Below are positions 41,376-50,570 of a stretch of 64,000 bases of DNA, piece after piece. The notes under the pieces were generated by a model that did not search any database, was not told where the DNA came from, and saw only the letters and a program-made list of their open reading frames with translations. The position numbers were made by a program, and so were the translations under genes. Numbering within the stretch: position 1 is the stretch's first letter; every line of letters begins with the position of its first letter. Origin of the DNA: Pseudomonas putida (GTDB lineage: Bacteria; Pseudomonadota; Gammaproteobacteria; Pseudomonadales; Pseudomonadaceae); assembly GCA_029953615.1 (NCBI GenBank), contig CP124529.1, positions 3,844,501 to 3,908,500 of the forward strand, in the 5' to 3' direction.

Positions 41376-42143
41376 TCAGCCGAACCGATAAATGTCCATC
41401 CCCAGTGCCCCCAAAGTGAACCCTTGGTGCACAACCCCAAACTTGCCCCCAGCCCCAAGGGCAAAGAACAGCGGCAGGAAATGCTCATCACTGGGATGGT
41501 TGCGCACCGCAAACGGCGCCTGCTGCCGATAACCCAGCAAGGCTTGCTGGTCATCCACCCGAAGCTTTTCCACCACCCAATCCCTGAACGTCAGTGCCCA
41601 AGGCTCGATCACATCCGGCCCGGCATGCCAGTCCAGTTCACCCAGGTTGTGGGTAATGCTGCCCGAACCAATCAGCAGCACACCCTCGGCACGCAACCCC
41701 GCCAGCGCCTGGCCCACCTTGACCTGCAGCGCCGGCCCCATGTGGCTGGGCAGTGAAACCTGCAACACCGGAATTTTCGCATCCGGATACATCAGCGACA
41801 GCGGTACCCAGGCGCCGTGGTCGAGTGGCCGCTGCGGGTCCAGCCGTGCTGACAGCCCGGCAGCCTGCAACAGTTCGCTGACCTGGCTGGCAAGGGTCGG
41901 GTCACCCGGCGCCGGGTACTGCACCGCATACAAAGCAGGTGGGAAGCCATAAAAGTCATGCCAGGTCTCCGGCTGCACGCTGGCGGTGACCAGCAGTTCG
42001 CGGCTTTCCCAGTGCGCCGACACCACCACGATCGCTTTCGGCCGGGGCAGGGCGTTGGCCAGCCCGGCCAGCGCTGGCCCGCTGGCGCCGGGTTGCAGGG
42101 CAAGCATGGGGGAACCATGGGAAATGAACAGGCTGGGCAGCAT
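41376..42143 (-). CDS. LigB/YgiD-type extradiol dioxygenase (4,5-DOPA dioxygenase family), 255 aa
   Basis: A class III extradiol dioxygenase fold: SLFISHGSPMLALQP (first His), VVVSAHWESRELLVT (second His), RPLDHGAWVPLSLMYP (the DHG motif) and NHPSDEHFLPLFFALG near the C-terminus (zinc/iron His-Glu). The length and motif spacing match 4,5-DOPA dioxygenases such as E. coli YgiD, a zinc enzyme on catechols. The natural substrate is unknown. ATG at 42143 (MLPSLFISHG). Confidence 0.9.
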   Translation of the reverse strand: MLPSLFISHGSPMLALQPGASGPALAGLANALPRPKAIVVVSAHWESRELLVTASVQPETWHDFYGFPPALYAVQYPAPGDPTLASQVSELLQAAGLSARLDPQRPLDHGAWVPLSLMYPDAKIPVLQVSLPSHMGPALQVKVGQALAGLRAEGVLLIGSGSITHNLGELDWHAGPDVIEPWALTFRDWVVEKLRVDDQQALLGYRQQAPFAVRNHPSDEHFLPLFFALGAGGKFGVVHQGFTLGALGMDIYRFG

Positions 42144-42244
42144 GGCGGGGTCCTGACGGTTAAGATGCACTCATCTTCGATCAACTACAGATCGAAATCC
42201 AAACCAGTTTTTACCGACAAACCATCTAAAAATCGGGAGTGATC

Positions 42245-42895
42245 ATGGAGCCAGCGTTCTGGCAGCAGCGGTGGGCCGACAACCAGATCGGCTTTCACCA
42301 GGCGCAGGTGAACCCTTATCTGCAGAAGTATTGGCCAGCCCTCGGTCTGGTGCCGGGCAGCCGCGTGCTAGTGCCGTTGTGCGGCAAGAGCCTGGACCTG
42401 GCCTGGCTGGCAGGGCAGGGGTATCGGGTGTCGGGTGTAGAGCTGTCGCGGCGGGCGGTGGAGGACTTCTTTCGCGAGCATGGGTTGCAGCCCGAGGTGC
42501 AGCAGCGCGGGGCTTTCGAGGTCTGGCGCAGTGGTGACGTGGAATTGTGGTGCGGCGATTTCTTTGCCTTGCAGGCAGGGGATATTGGCGACTGCGCGGG
42601 GTTTTATGACCGGGCGGCGGTGATTGCCTTGCCGCCGCATATGCGTGGGGCGTACATGCAGTTGTTGTCGGGTTTGCTGCCGACGGGGTGCCAGGGGGTG
42701 GTGGTGACCCTGGATTACGACCAATCCTTGCTGGGCGGGCCGCCGTTTTCGGTAGGGGATGAAGAGCTGCGGCAGGGGTTTGCCGGGTGGCAGGTGGATG
42801 AGCTTGAAGTTATGGAGGTGATTGAGGAAAGCCCGAAGTTTTCGCAGGCCGGGGTATCGAGTTTGTTGGAGCGGGTTTACCGAGTCAGCCGCTGA
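42245..42895 (+). CDS. tpm: thiopurine S-methyltransferase Tpm, 216 aa
   Basis: SAM-dependent methylation of thiol, selenium or tellurium compounds; bacterial Tpm confers tellurite or selenium tolerance. It starts [19 protein letters not shown], the family N-terminus. SAM motif [19 protein letters not shown], then [13 protein letters not shown] and [19 protein letters not shown]. Length typical. It diverges from the dioxygenase gene; in P. aeruginosa tpm also lies near htpX and alaA (recalled). Confidence 0.95.
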   Translation: MEPAFWQQRWADNQIGFHQAQVNPYLQKYWPALGLVPGSRVLVPLCGKSLDLAWLAGQGYRVSGVELSRRAVEDFFREHGLQPEVQQRGAFEVWRSGDVELWCGDFFALQAGDIGDCAGFYDRAAVIALPPHMRGAYMQLLSGLLPTGCQGVVVTLDYDQSLLGGPPFSVGDEELRQGFAGWQVDELEVMEVIEESPKFSQAGVSSLLERVYRVSR

Positions 42896-42906
42896 CGGAT
42901 AGGTAG

Positions 42907-43020
42907 CCTGCACTGGCCCTTTCGCGGGCTTGCCCGCTCCCACAGGTCCTCCAAAGGCCTTGAAAGCTGTGGGGTACCGGTGGGAGCGGGCGAGCCCGCG
43001 AAGAGGCCGGTGCAGCCAGT
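42907..43020. repeat. REP pair, class A (inverted)
   Basis: TTTCGCGGGCTTGCCCGCTC and its inverted partner. Confidence 0.9.
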
Positions 43021-43022
43021 AC

Positions 43023-43050
43023 AAAAAAGGACGACCGAAGTCGCCCTTTG
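43023..43050 (-). terminator. intrinsic terminator of htpX
   Basis: On the minus strand AAAGGGCGAC-TTCG-GTCGTCCTTTTTT, 16 bp after the htpX stop codon. Confidence 0.88.
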
Positions 43051-43065
43051 TTTTTACCGGTTGGA

Positions 43066-43954
43066 TCAACCGCGACGGCGCAGGGCCTCGATACGGTCTT
43101 CCAGCGGCGGGTGGCTCATCAGCAGCCCGGCCAGGCCGTGCTTCAGGCCGCCATTGATGCCGAACGCCTTCATGGTGTCGGGCATGTGCACCGGCAGGCC
43201 TTGCTCCACGCGCAGGCGTTGCAGGGCGCCGATCATCGCTGCGGTACCGGCCAGTTGCGCACCGGCCTCGTCGGCGCGGTATTCGCGGCGACGCGAGAAC
43301 CACATCACGATCATGCTGGCCAGAATGCCCAGGATCAGCTCGGCAACGATGGTTGCCACGTAGTAGGCAATGCCTTGGCCTTCTTCGTTCTTGAAGATTA
43401 CCTTGTCGACGAAGTTGCCGATGATACGGGCGAAGAACATCACGAAGGTGTTCACCACGCCTTGCACCAGCGCCAGGGTGACCATGTCGCCGTTGGCCGA
43501 CGTGGCCGATCTCGTGGGCCAGCACCGCGCGCACTTCATCGGGCGAGAAGCGCTCCAGCAGGCCCTGGGACACGGCTACCAGCGCGTCGTTGCGGTTCCA
43601 GCCGGTGGCGAAGGCGTTGGCCTCGTATGCCGGGAAGATACCCACTTCGGGCATTTTGATGCCCGCTTCACGGGACAGCTCTTCGACCGTTTGCAGCAGC
43701 CACTGCTCGTGGCGGGTGCGCGGCTGGCTGATGATCTGGGTACCGGTGGTCATCTTCGCCATCCACTTGGAGATGAACAGCGAGACGAGGGAGCCGGCAA
43801 AGCCGAACACGGCGCAGAACACCAGCAGGCTGCTGAGGTTCAGGTCGACCCCGTTGGCGGCCATGAACCCGTTGAAACCGAACAGGCTCAGGGTAATGCT
43901 TGCAACCAGCACCACCGCGAGGTTGGTGGCTACAAACAACAGAATGCGCATCAT
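43066..43954 (-). pseudogene. htpX: membrane zinc protease HtpX, broken by one base
   Basis: An inner-membrane M48 metalloprotease for quality control of membrane proteins. Start [20 protein letters not shown]; two N-terminal helices, then [12 protein letters not shown] with the HExxH zinc site, then (in the next frame) [20 protein letters not shown], the third zinc ligand region [15 protein letters not shown] and [16 protein letters not shown]. The frame shifts at about 43496-43499, right after HEIGHV; removing one base gives 295 residues, the exact family length. Loss of this core gene is implausible, so an assembly error is inferred. Confidence 0.93.
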
Positions 43955-44136
43955 GGTTGTTACGTTCTCCTGACGGATGAGTTGTCGCTTACTGCGGGGT
44001 ATATAAGGTGCCGGCCGTGCCGATTCAATCGGGCGACTATTTCAAACTGTGTACGGCGGAGTATGGCAGAGGATGGCGTGGGGGCTGTGGGATAGAGCGT
44101 TGCAGGATGTAAGAAAGATGCCGTGGGGATATTGGG

Positions 44137-44240
44137 GCTGCTTTGCAGCCCATCGCCGGCAAGCCAGCTCCCACAGGATCACCACAGGCCTGAAGATTGT
44201 GGGATCGCTGTGGGAGCTGGCTTGCCGGCGATGAGGCCGG
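44137..44240. repeat. REP pair, class B (inverted)
   Basis: ATCGCCGGCAAGCCAGCTCC and its inverted partner, between converging htpX-side sequence and alaA. Confidence 0.88.
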
Positions 44241-44243
44241 TAC

Positions 44244-45455
44244 TTACTGCGAATAACCCTTCAGGAAATTCCCGATCCGGCCAATCGCCGCTTCCAGGTC
44301 ATCCACCCGCGGCAAGGTCACCACGCGGAAGTGGTCCGGCCATGGCCAGTTGAATGCCGTACCCTGAACGATCAGCAGCTTCTCCGACAGCAGCAGGTCG
44401 AGGGCGAACTTCTCGTCGTTGAGGATCGGGCATACCTTCGGGTCGATCCGCGGAAACGCATAAAGCGCACCCATCGGCTTCACGCAGCTCACGCCCGGGA
44501 TATCGTTGAGCAGCTCGTAGGTGCGGTTGCGCTGTTCCAGCAGGCGGCCCGGTGGCAGTACCAGGTCGTTGATGCTCTGGTAACCGCCCAGCGCGGTCTG
44601 GATGGCATGCTGGGCCGGCACGTTGGCGCACAGGCGCATGTTGGCCAGCATGTCGATGCCTTCGATGTAGCTTTGCGCGTGGTGCTTGGGCCCGGAGATG
44701 ATCAGCCAGCCGGAACGGAAGCCCGCCACCCGGTACGACTTGGACAGGCCGTTGAAGGTGAGGCACAGCAGGTCGGGCGCCAGCGAGGCGGTGCTGATGT
44801 GCACGGCTTCGTCGTACAGGATCTTGTCGTAGATCTCGTCGGAGAACACCACCAGGTTGTGCTGGCGGGCCAACTCCAGCATGCCCAGCAGCAGCTCCCT
44901 GGAGTACACCGCACCGGTCGGGTTGTTCGGGTTGATGATCACCAGCGCCTTGGTGTTCGGGGTGATCTTGGCCTTGATGTCCTCAAGGTCGGGGAACCAG
45001 TCGGCCTGCTCGTCGCACAGGTAGTGCACCGGCTTGCCGCCGGCCAGGCTCACGGCGGCGGTCCACAACGGGTAGTCGGGGGCCGGGATCAGCACTTCGT
45101 CGCCGTTGTTGAGCAGGGCCTGCATCGACATGACGATCAGCTCGGACACACCATTGCCGAGGTAGATGTCTTCGATAGTGACGCCTTCGATGCCCTTCTG
45201 CTGGCAGTACTGCATTACCGCCTTGCGCGCGCTGAACAGGCCCTTGGAGTCGCTGTAGCCCTGCGCGGTAGGCAGGTTGCGGATCACATCCTGGAGGATT
45301 TCGTCAGGCGCCTCGAAGCCAAACGGCGCCGGGTTGCCGATGTTCAGCTTGAGGATGCGGTGGCCTTCCTCTTCCAGGCGCTTGGCGTGCTTGAGCACTG
45401 GGCCGCGAATGTCGTAGCAGACATTGGCGAGCTTGTTCGATTTGCTGAACTGCAT
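44244..45455 (-). CDS. alaA: alanine/pyruvate aminotransferase AlaA, 403 aa
   Basis: PLP enzyme making alanine from pyruvate and glutamate. Fold type I class I/II signatures: KLNIGNPAPFGFEAPDEILQ, YSDSKGLFSARKAVMQY, ALVIINPNNPTGAVYS, and the PLP lysine in FNGLSKSYRVAGFRSGW. It starts MQFSKSNKLANVCYDIRGPV, close to E. coli AlaA. ATG at 45455; the longer frame upstream lacks family residues. It is divergent from msrB. Confidence 0.94.
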   Translation of the reverse strand: MQFSKSNKLANVCYDIRGPVLKHAKRLEEEGHRILKLNIGNPAPFGFEAPDEILQDVIRNLPTAQGYSDSKGLFSARKAVMQYCQQKGIEGVTIEDIYLGNGVSELIVMSMQALLNNGDEVLIPAPDYPLWTAAVSLAGGKPVHYLCDEQADWFPDLEDIKAKITPNTKALVIINPNNPTGAVYSRELLLGMLELARQHNLVVFSDEIYDKILYDEAVHISTASLAPDLLCLTFNGLSKSYRVAGFRSGWLIISGPKHHAQSYIEGIDMLANMRLCANVPAQHAIQTALGGYQSINDLVLPPGRLLEQRNRTYELLNDIPGVSCVKPMGALYAFPRIDPKVCPILNDEKFALDLLLSEKLLIVQGTAFNWPWPDHFRVVTLPRVDDLEAAIGRIGNFLKGYSQ

Positions 45456-45622
45456 GATGGGATCCCGATTGAGAAAACGCGCTACGCCCCGCCGAAAGGT
45501 TTGAAAGGGCAGGAAGCGGGTGCCAGACTGAACGCCTGGCACACGAAGCCAACTAATATACGTGCCACCTGCGCCCCGGAAAAGACGGTGCGCAGTGAAA
45601 TTCAGCCTGCCGAGGTTTCTGC

Positions 45623-46018
45623 ATGAAAAAGATCGAAAAAACCCTGGACGAATGGCGCTCGATGCTCGACCCCGAGCAGTACCAGGTCTGCCGCCTGAAG
45701 GGTACCGAGCGGCCGTTCAGCGGCAAGTACAACAGCGAGCGCCGCGACGGCATCTACCACTGCATCTGCTGCGGGCTGCCACTGTTCGATGCGCAGACCA
45801 AGTTCGATTCCGGTTGCGGCTGGCCGAGCTTCTACGCGCCGATCGAGGAAAGCGCGATGATCGAAATCCGCGACACCTCCCACGGCATGATCCGCACCGA
45901 AGTCACCTGTGCCCGTTGCGATGCGCACCTGGGCCACGTGTTCCCCGATGGCCCGCCACCGACCGGCCTGCGCTACTGCATCAACTCGGTGTGCATCGAC
46001 CTGCGCCCGCGCGACTGA
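45623..46018 (+). CDS. msrB: peptide-methionine (R)-S-oxide reductase MsrB, 131 aa
   Basis: Repairs R-methionine sulfoxide in proteins. Two zinc CxxC pairs are present ([11 protein letters not shown], where the first and last Cys flank IC, and [13 protein letters not shown]), with the catalytic Cys in [13 protein letters not shown] and the substrate region [15 protein letters not shown]. Cytosolic, full length. It is followed 13 bp later by a glutathione peroxidase gene, an obvious oxidative-repair operon. Confidence 0.96.
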   Translation: MKKIEKTLDEWRSMLDPEQYQVCRLKGTERPFSGKYNSERRDGIYHCICCGLPLFDAQTKFDSGCGWPSFYAPIEESAMIEIRDTSHGMIRTEVTCARCDAHLGHVFPDGPPPTGLRYCINSVCIDLRPRD

Positions 46019-46031
46019 CCGGAGCCCGACC

Positions 46032-46520
46032 ATGGCTGGATCGCTACTGGACATCCCCTGCGTGACCTTGGGTGGCGAGCACAAGAAGCTCGGCGACTTC
46101 CCCGGTAAGGCGTTGCTGGTGGTCAATACCGCCAGCCAGTGCGGCTTTACCCCGCAATACAAGGGCCTGGAGCAACTGTGGCAGGCCTACCGCAGACGCG
46201 GTCTGGTGGTGCTGGGCTTCCCCTGCAACCAGTTCGGCAAGCAGGAGCCGGGCGATGCACGGGAAATTGCCCAGTTCTGCGAGCGCAATTTCGGCGTGAG
46301 CTTCCCGCTGTTCCGCAAGGTCGAGGTCAACGGCCCCGGCAGCCACCCGTTGTTCGTCGAACTCAAGCAGCGCGCGCCAGGCATTCTGGGCAGCCAGAAG
46401 ATCAAGTGGAATTTCACCAAGTTCCTGGTCGACCCGGCCACCGGCCAGGTAACGCGCTATGCCCCCACCACCAAGCCGCAGGCCCTGGAAGCGGACATCG
46501 AGCGCCTGCTCAGCCGTTGA
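46032..46520 (+). CDS. glutathione peroxidase family protein, 162 aa
   Basis: A thioredoxin-fold peroxidase: peroxidatic Cys in NTASQCGFTPQYKGLEQLW, Gln in LGFPCNQFGKQEPGDA, and Trp-Asn in IKWNFTKFLVDP complete the catalytic tetrad. It uses Cys rather than selenocysteine. ATG at 46032 after GGAGCC. It probably forms an operon with msrB. Its 3' end overlaps by about 11 bp the end of the convergent sagS gene. Confidence 0.94.
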   Translation: MAGSLLDIPCVTLGGEHKKLGDFPGKALLVVNTASQCGFTPQYKGLEQLWQAYRRRGLVVLGFPCNQFGKQEPGDAREIAQFCERNFGVSFPLFRKVEVNGPGSHPLFVELKQRAPGILGSQKIKWNFTKFLVDPATGQVTRYAPTTKPQALEADIERLLSR

Positions 46521-48825
46521 CGGGCACCCAGTGGTCGACCAGCGCCAGCAGCTCTTCGCGGCGGAACGGCTTGGCCAGGTAGTCGTTCATGCCCGCTGCC
46601 CGGCAGCGCTCGCGCTCCTCGGGCATGGCGTTGGCGGTGAGGGCGACGATCGGCAGGTCGGGCCAGCGGCCGCTCTGGCGGATACGCCGGCTGGCCTCGT
46701 AGCCGTCCATCACCGGCATGTTGCAGTCCATCAGCACCAGGTCGAACTCGTCCTGTTCCAGTAGCTCCAGGGCCTCGGCGCCCTGGGTGGCCAGCTGCAC
46801 CTGGCAGCCGAGCTTGGCCAGCATGCCCTTTGCCACCAGCTGGTTCACCGGGTTGTCCTCCACCAGCAGGATGCGCGCGCGGCCTTGTTCCCGGGTAATG
46901 GCCGGGGTGGCCAGCGGGTGCTCGGGCTCATGGCCCTGCAAGGTACGGCGCAAGGTCTGGTACAGGGCGTTGCGCGCCAGCGGCCGGGCCAGTTGGTGCA
47001 GGGGGGCGAGGGCAACCGACTGTTCGCTGGGCAGGAAGTTGCCGTAGGCGGTTACCAGCAGGATCGGTGTCTTCAGTGCGCAGCGCAGTTCGAACAACTG
47101 GTCCAGACGGTCGGTGATCAGCAGGTCGATGGCCGAGGCGTCCAGCCCCGCGCTGCTGTCATGATGCTGGTAGGCAAGGCCCCAGCCAGGCAGCTGGTCC
47201 TGCAACAGCTCGTCAAGCCCGCTGCCGGCCGTGCACAGTGCGGCCACGCGCCCGTGCAAGGGGGCCGGCGGGATGGCTTCGGTGTGCACGGCCAGTGGCA
47301 GCTCGGCGCTGAAGCGGCTGCCGAAGCCCGGCTCGGATTTGATATGCAGGCGGCCCTGCATGGCCTTGCACAGGTTGTGCGTCAGCGTCAGGCCCAGGCC
47401 GGTGCCGCCGTACTGGCGGGTGATGCCGGCGCCGGCCTGGGTGAACGGCTGGAAGATCCGTGCCTGGGCTTCCTCGGGGATGCCGATGCCGGTATCGCGC
47501 ACCTCCAGACGTACACCGCCCACCATGGTCGTCAGGCGCACATCCACGCGGCCGAAGCGGGTGAACTTGAGGGCATTGGACAGCAGGTTGCTGACGATCT
47601 GCCGTACCCGCGTGGGGTCGCCGAGCACGCTGCTGGGGAAGTCGCGGGCGATCAGGCAGGTCAGCTCCACGCTTTGCGCGGTGTTTTGCGACAGCAGGTT
47701 GGCGGTGTCCTCGACCATCGAGCCCATGTCGAACGGAATGCGTTCCAGCTCCAGTTGGCCAGCATCGAACTTGGACAGGTCGAGGATATCGTTGAGCAAC
47801 TCCACCAGCACCTTGCCGGAGTCATGGGCGATCGCCAGTTGCTGGCGTTGCTCGCTGGGCAGTGGGCTGTCCAGTGCCAGGGCGATCATGCCGAGCATGC
47901 CGTTGAGCGGGGTGCGGATTTCGTGGCTCATGTTGGCGAGGAAGGCGGCGCGCGCCTGGGCCATGTCCAGCGCCCGGCGGCGGGCTTCCTCCAGCTCCTG
48001 GTTGGACAGGCTCAGGCTGTTGTTGCTGGCCTTGAGTTCATTGGTGCGTGCCGAGACGATGTCTTCCAGCTCGTTGAGATACTGGGTCAGGCGGTTTTCC
48101 GCAGTGCGCCGTTGTTCGATCTCGGTGGCCATGCTGACGAACTGCTGGTTGGCGACCTTCACCAGCACGCCGATCTCGTCATGTTCGTGGCCGTGCGGGC
48201 AGGCCAGGCGGGTTTGCCGGGGCTTGCGCGGGTCGCTGCCGCTGAGCGCGCCGATCACCGTCACCAGCGGCTTGGTCAGCATCATGTAGAACAGCGCCAG
48301 GAGGATGCCGGTCAGCACCAGGCTGCGGGCAAAGCCGTTGAGCAGGGTGACGCCGGCACGGTCGAGAAAGCGGCTGCCGAAGGCGTAGGTGTCCACTTCA
48401 AGGTACAGGGTGCCGAGGTATTCCTCGGGCATGTGGGTCAGGTACAGGCGTTCCTTGAACTGGCGCTGATCGCCAAACAGGAAATCGCTGAGTGGCCGGT
48501 AGCGGTCCTGCAGGCGCGGCCGCTCGACGTCGGCCAGCACCGTTTGGTTGTTGTCGATCAGCCGCGCACGAATCACCGCTGGCGATTCCAGCAGGCCGCG
48601 AGTCAGCTCCAGGGCCAGTTCCGAGTCGATGTTGTAGGCGATGCGCGAGGCCGGGTTGTGGCTGATTTGCAGCAAGGCGCGCACTTCGCGGTTGATGGAC
48701 GCGTCTTCGCTGGCATAATCGATGCCGATCTGGATGAGACTGAGCAATGTTCCCAGGATGAAGCCGACCAGGACTGTCAACCGGGCTTGCTTGTATGACA
48801 GGCGATTGGTGAACTTGATATCCAT
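46510..48825 (-). CDS. sagS: hybrid sensor histidine kinase SagS-like, 771 aa
   Basis: Two membrane helices (about 15-37 and 168-190) flank a periplasmic sensor of about 130 residues. Then come a HAMP-like region and coiled coil, HisKA with the phospho-His in FLANMSHEIRTPLNGMLGMI, HATPase (NLLSNALKFTRFGRVDV; DTGIGIPEEAQ; GTGLGLTLTHNLC), a degenerate receiver, and a C-terminal receiver with the phospho-Asp in LVLMDCNMPVMDGYEASRR. N-terminus MDIKFTNRLSYKQARLTVLV and neighbours match P. aeruginosa SagS (recalled), a switch between attached and planktonic growth acting through HptB. ATG at 48825. Confidence 0.9.
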   Translation of the reverse strand: MDIKFTNRLSYKQARLTVLVGFILGTLLSLIQIGIDYASEDASINREVRALLQISHNPASRIAYNIDSELALELTRGLLESPAVIRARLIDNNQTVLADVERPRLQDRYRPLSDFLFGDQRQFKERLYLTHMPEEYLGTLYLEVDTYAFGSRFLDRAGVTLLNGFARSLVLTGILLALFYMMLTKPLVTVIGALSGSDPRKPRQTRLACPHGHEHDEIGVLVKVANQQFVSMATEIEQRRTAENRLTQYLNELEDIVSARTNELKASNNSLSLSNQELEEARRRALDMAQARAAFLANMSHEIRTPLNGMLGMIALALDSPLPSEQRQQLAIAHDSGKVLVELLNDILDLSKFDAGQLELERIPFDMGSMVEDTANLLSQNTAQSVELTCLIARDFPSSVLGDPTRVRQIVSNLLSNALKFTRFGRVDVRLTTMVGGVRLEVRDTGIGIPEEAQARIFQPFTQAGAGITRQYGGTGLGLTLTHNLCKAMQGRLHIKSEPGFGSRFSAELPLAVHTEAIPPAPLHGRVAALCTAGSGLDELLQDQLPGWGLAYQHHDSSAGLDASAIDLLITDRLDQLFELRCALKTPILLVTAYGNFLPSEQSVALAPLHQLARPLARNALYQTLRRTLQGHEPEHPLATPAITREQGRARILLVEDNPVNQLVAKGMLAKLGCQVQLATQGAEALELLEQDEFDLVLMDCNMPVMDGYEASRRIRQSGRWPDLPIVALTANAMPEERERCRAAGMNDYLAKPFRREELLALVDHWVPVNG

Positions 48826-48929
48826 GTGTCCCGAGCCGGTTTCCCGTTCCTTGCGCTGCGCAAGCATAGCCGAATAGCCCCGGCTGCTGGTGGGTCTGTC
48901 TGTTCATTTCAGTTGATTGCCAAGCGGGG

Positions 48930-49046
48930 GCCGCTTGGCGCCCCTTCGCGGGCTTGCCCGCTCCCACAGGATACAGCGTAGCCCCAGGCTGAACGCGACC
49001 CTGTGGGAGCGGGCAAGCCCGCGAAGGGGCGCGCAGCGGCCCCAAA
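48930..49046. repeat. REP pair, class A (inverted)
   Basis: CTTCGCGGGCTTGCCCGCTC and its inverted partner, extended by GGCCGCTTGGCGCCCC on the outside. Confidence 0.9.
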
Positions 49047-49070
49047 AAACTGAAATTTGTAGGAGTCGTC

Positions 49071-49958
49071 ATGGACGCTCGCTTGATTGCTTTCCTGGAC
49101 CGCGCCGAATCGGTACTGGCACGCCTCGAACCCCTGTTGCCCGCGCAACGCCCGGACATCGACTGGGCAACCACCCTGGCCGCGCGCTGGCAGCGCGATG
49201 GCCGCAGCGGCTACCTGCTGCCGCTGGACGTCAGCCTGGACATCCGCCTGAGCGACCTGATCGGCGTCGACCAGCAGCGTGACCAGTTGGGCCGCAACAC
49301 CCACCAGTTCATCAACGGCATGCCGGCCAACCACGCCCTGCTGTGGGGCTCGCGCGGCACCGGCAAATCGTCGCTGGTCCGTGCCCTGCTGGCCGAGCAC
49401 GCAGGCAAAGGCCTGCGCCTGATCGAAATCGAACGCGACCACCTGGCCGACCTGCCACGCGTGGTCGAGCAGCTGCAGAAGCTGCCGCAGCGCTTCATCC
49501 TGTTTTGCGATGACCTGTCGTTCGAAGCCGGGGAGGGCGACTACCGGGTGCTCAAGAGCGTGCTCGACGGCTCGCTGGAGCAGGCACCGGACAATGTGCT
49601 GCTGTACGCCACCTCCAACCGCCGACACCTGGTGCCAGAGAAGGAGAGCGACAACGAAAACTGGAAGCGGGTGGACGGCGAGCTGCACCCCAGCGAAGCG
49701 GTGGAGGACAAGATTGCCCTGTCCGACCGTTTTGGCCTGTGGCTGTCGTTCTACCCCTTCACCCAGGAGCATTTCCTGAACGTGGTCGAGCACTGGATCG
49801 GCCAGCTCGCGCAAACTGCGGGCCTTGCCTGGCAGCGCAGCGAAGCACTCGACATCCTCGCCGTGCGCTGGGCCACCGGCCGCGGTAACCGTAATGGCCG
49901 TTGTGCCTATCAGTTCGCCCGCTACTGGGTCGGGCTGCAATTGCTGGAGCAAAAGTAA
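49071..49958 (+). CDS. DUF815-type AAA ATPase, 295 aa
   Basis: A P-loop ATPase: Walker A in LLWGSRGTGKSSLVRALLAE, Walker B in RFILFCDDLSFEAGEGDY, sensor region VLLYATSNRRHLVPEKESDN, and WATGRGNRNGRCAYQFARYW at the C-terminus, which is the DUF815 pattern. ATG at 49071 follows GTAGGAG. Function unknown. The next gene starts at the base after its stop codon, so the two are co-expressed. Confidence 0.9.
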   Translation: MDARLIAFLDRAESVLARLEPLLPAQRPDIDWATTLAARWQRDGRSGYLLPLDVSLDIRLSDLIGVDQQRDQLGRNTHQFINGMPANHALLWGSRGTGKSSLVRALLAEHAGKGLRLIEIERDHLADLPRVVEQLQKLPQRFILFCDDLSFEAGEGDYRVLKSVLDGSLEQAPDNVLLYATSNRRHLVPEKESDNENWKRVDGELHPSEAVEDKIALSDRFGLWLSFYPFTQEHFLNVVEHWIGQLAQTAGLAWQRSEALDILAVRWATGRGNRNGRCAYQFARYWVGLQLLEQK

Positions 49959-50441
49959 ATGATCGACCTCAATGCCAGTGGCGCCGGCCTCGATGGCTAC
50001 AACCTGCTGGCTGCGCAAGTGCAGGCACTATTTGCCGACGAGCGTGACTTCATCGCCAATGCCGCGCAGTTTTCGGCGTTTCTCTATAACCAGGTGGACG
50101 ACCTGAACTGGGCGGGGTTCTACCTCAACCGCAACGAAGAGCTGGTGCTGGGCCCGTTCCAGGGCCAGGTGGCGTGTGTGCGCATTCCGTTCAGCAAGGG
50201 CGTGTGCGGGGCGGCGGCAGCCACCCGGCAGACCCAGCGGGTAGAGGATGTGCATGTGTTCCCGGGGCACATTGCCTGTGACAGCGCGTCCAACAGCGAG
50301 CTGGTGATCCCGTTGGTGAAAGAGGGCAGGTTGATTGGTGTGCTGGACCTGGATAGCCCGAAGCTTGGCCGGTTCAGCGAGGCCGATCAGGTGGGGCTGG
50401 AGCGGTTGGCGGCGATTTTTCTGGAGCTGACTGACTGCTGA
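49959..50441 (+). CDS. msrC: free methionine (R)-sulfoxide reductase (GAF domain), 160 aa
   Basis: Reduces free L-methionine-(R)-sulfoxide. A single GAF domain with the three expected cysteines: GQVACVRIPFSKGVCGAAAA (two) and FPGHIACDSASNSELVIPLV (the catalytic one), and the substrate-shaping NWAGFYLNRNEELVLGPFQG. ATG overlaps or abuts the previous stop. Together with msrB and the peroxidase it makes a methionine-oxidation repair group on either side of sagS. Confidence 0.94.
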   Translation: MIDLNASGAGLDGYNLLAAQVQALFADERDFIANAAQFSAFLYNQVDDLNWAGFYLNRNEELVLGPFQGQVACVRIPFSKGVCGAAAATRQTQRVEDVHVFPGHIACDSASNSELVIPLVKEGRLIGVLDLDSPKLGRFSEADQVGLERLAAIFLELTDC

Positions 50442-50451
50442 GTGCTGTGGC

Positions 50452-50566
50452 GCCTGTGCCTGCCACTTCGCGGGCTTGCCCGCTTCCACAGATAATGCAC
50501 CGCCCTCAGGCCTGGTGCGATCCCTGTGGGAGCGGGCAAGCCCGCGAAGAGGCCGGCACAGGTTCA
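50452..50566. repeat. REP pair, class A (inverted)
   Basis: CTTCGCGGGCTTGCCCGCTT and its inverted partner, between converging genes. Confidence 0.9.
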
Positions 50567-50570
50567 AACA

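Noticed and set aside
43066-43954. Reading the htpX break as programmed frameshifting
   Set aside because: No slippery heptamer is visible at the break, the extra base disrupts the zinc-protease domain, and six similar breaks occur in unrelated genes.
46885-48798. 637-residue plus-strand open frame opposite sagS
   Set aside because: It is a shadow of the GC-rich sagS gene: His/Gln/Val/Gly-rich composition, no domain, no ribosome site, and the opposite strand encodes a full hybrid kinase.
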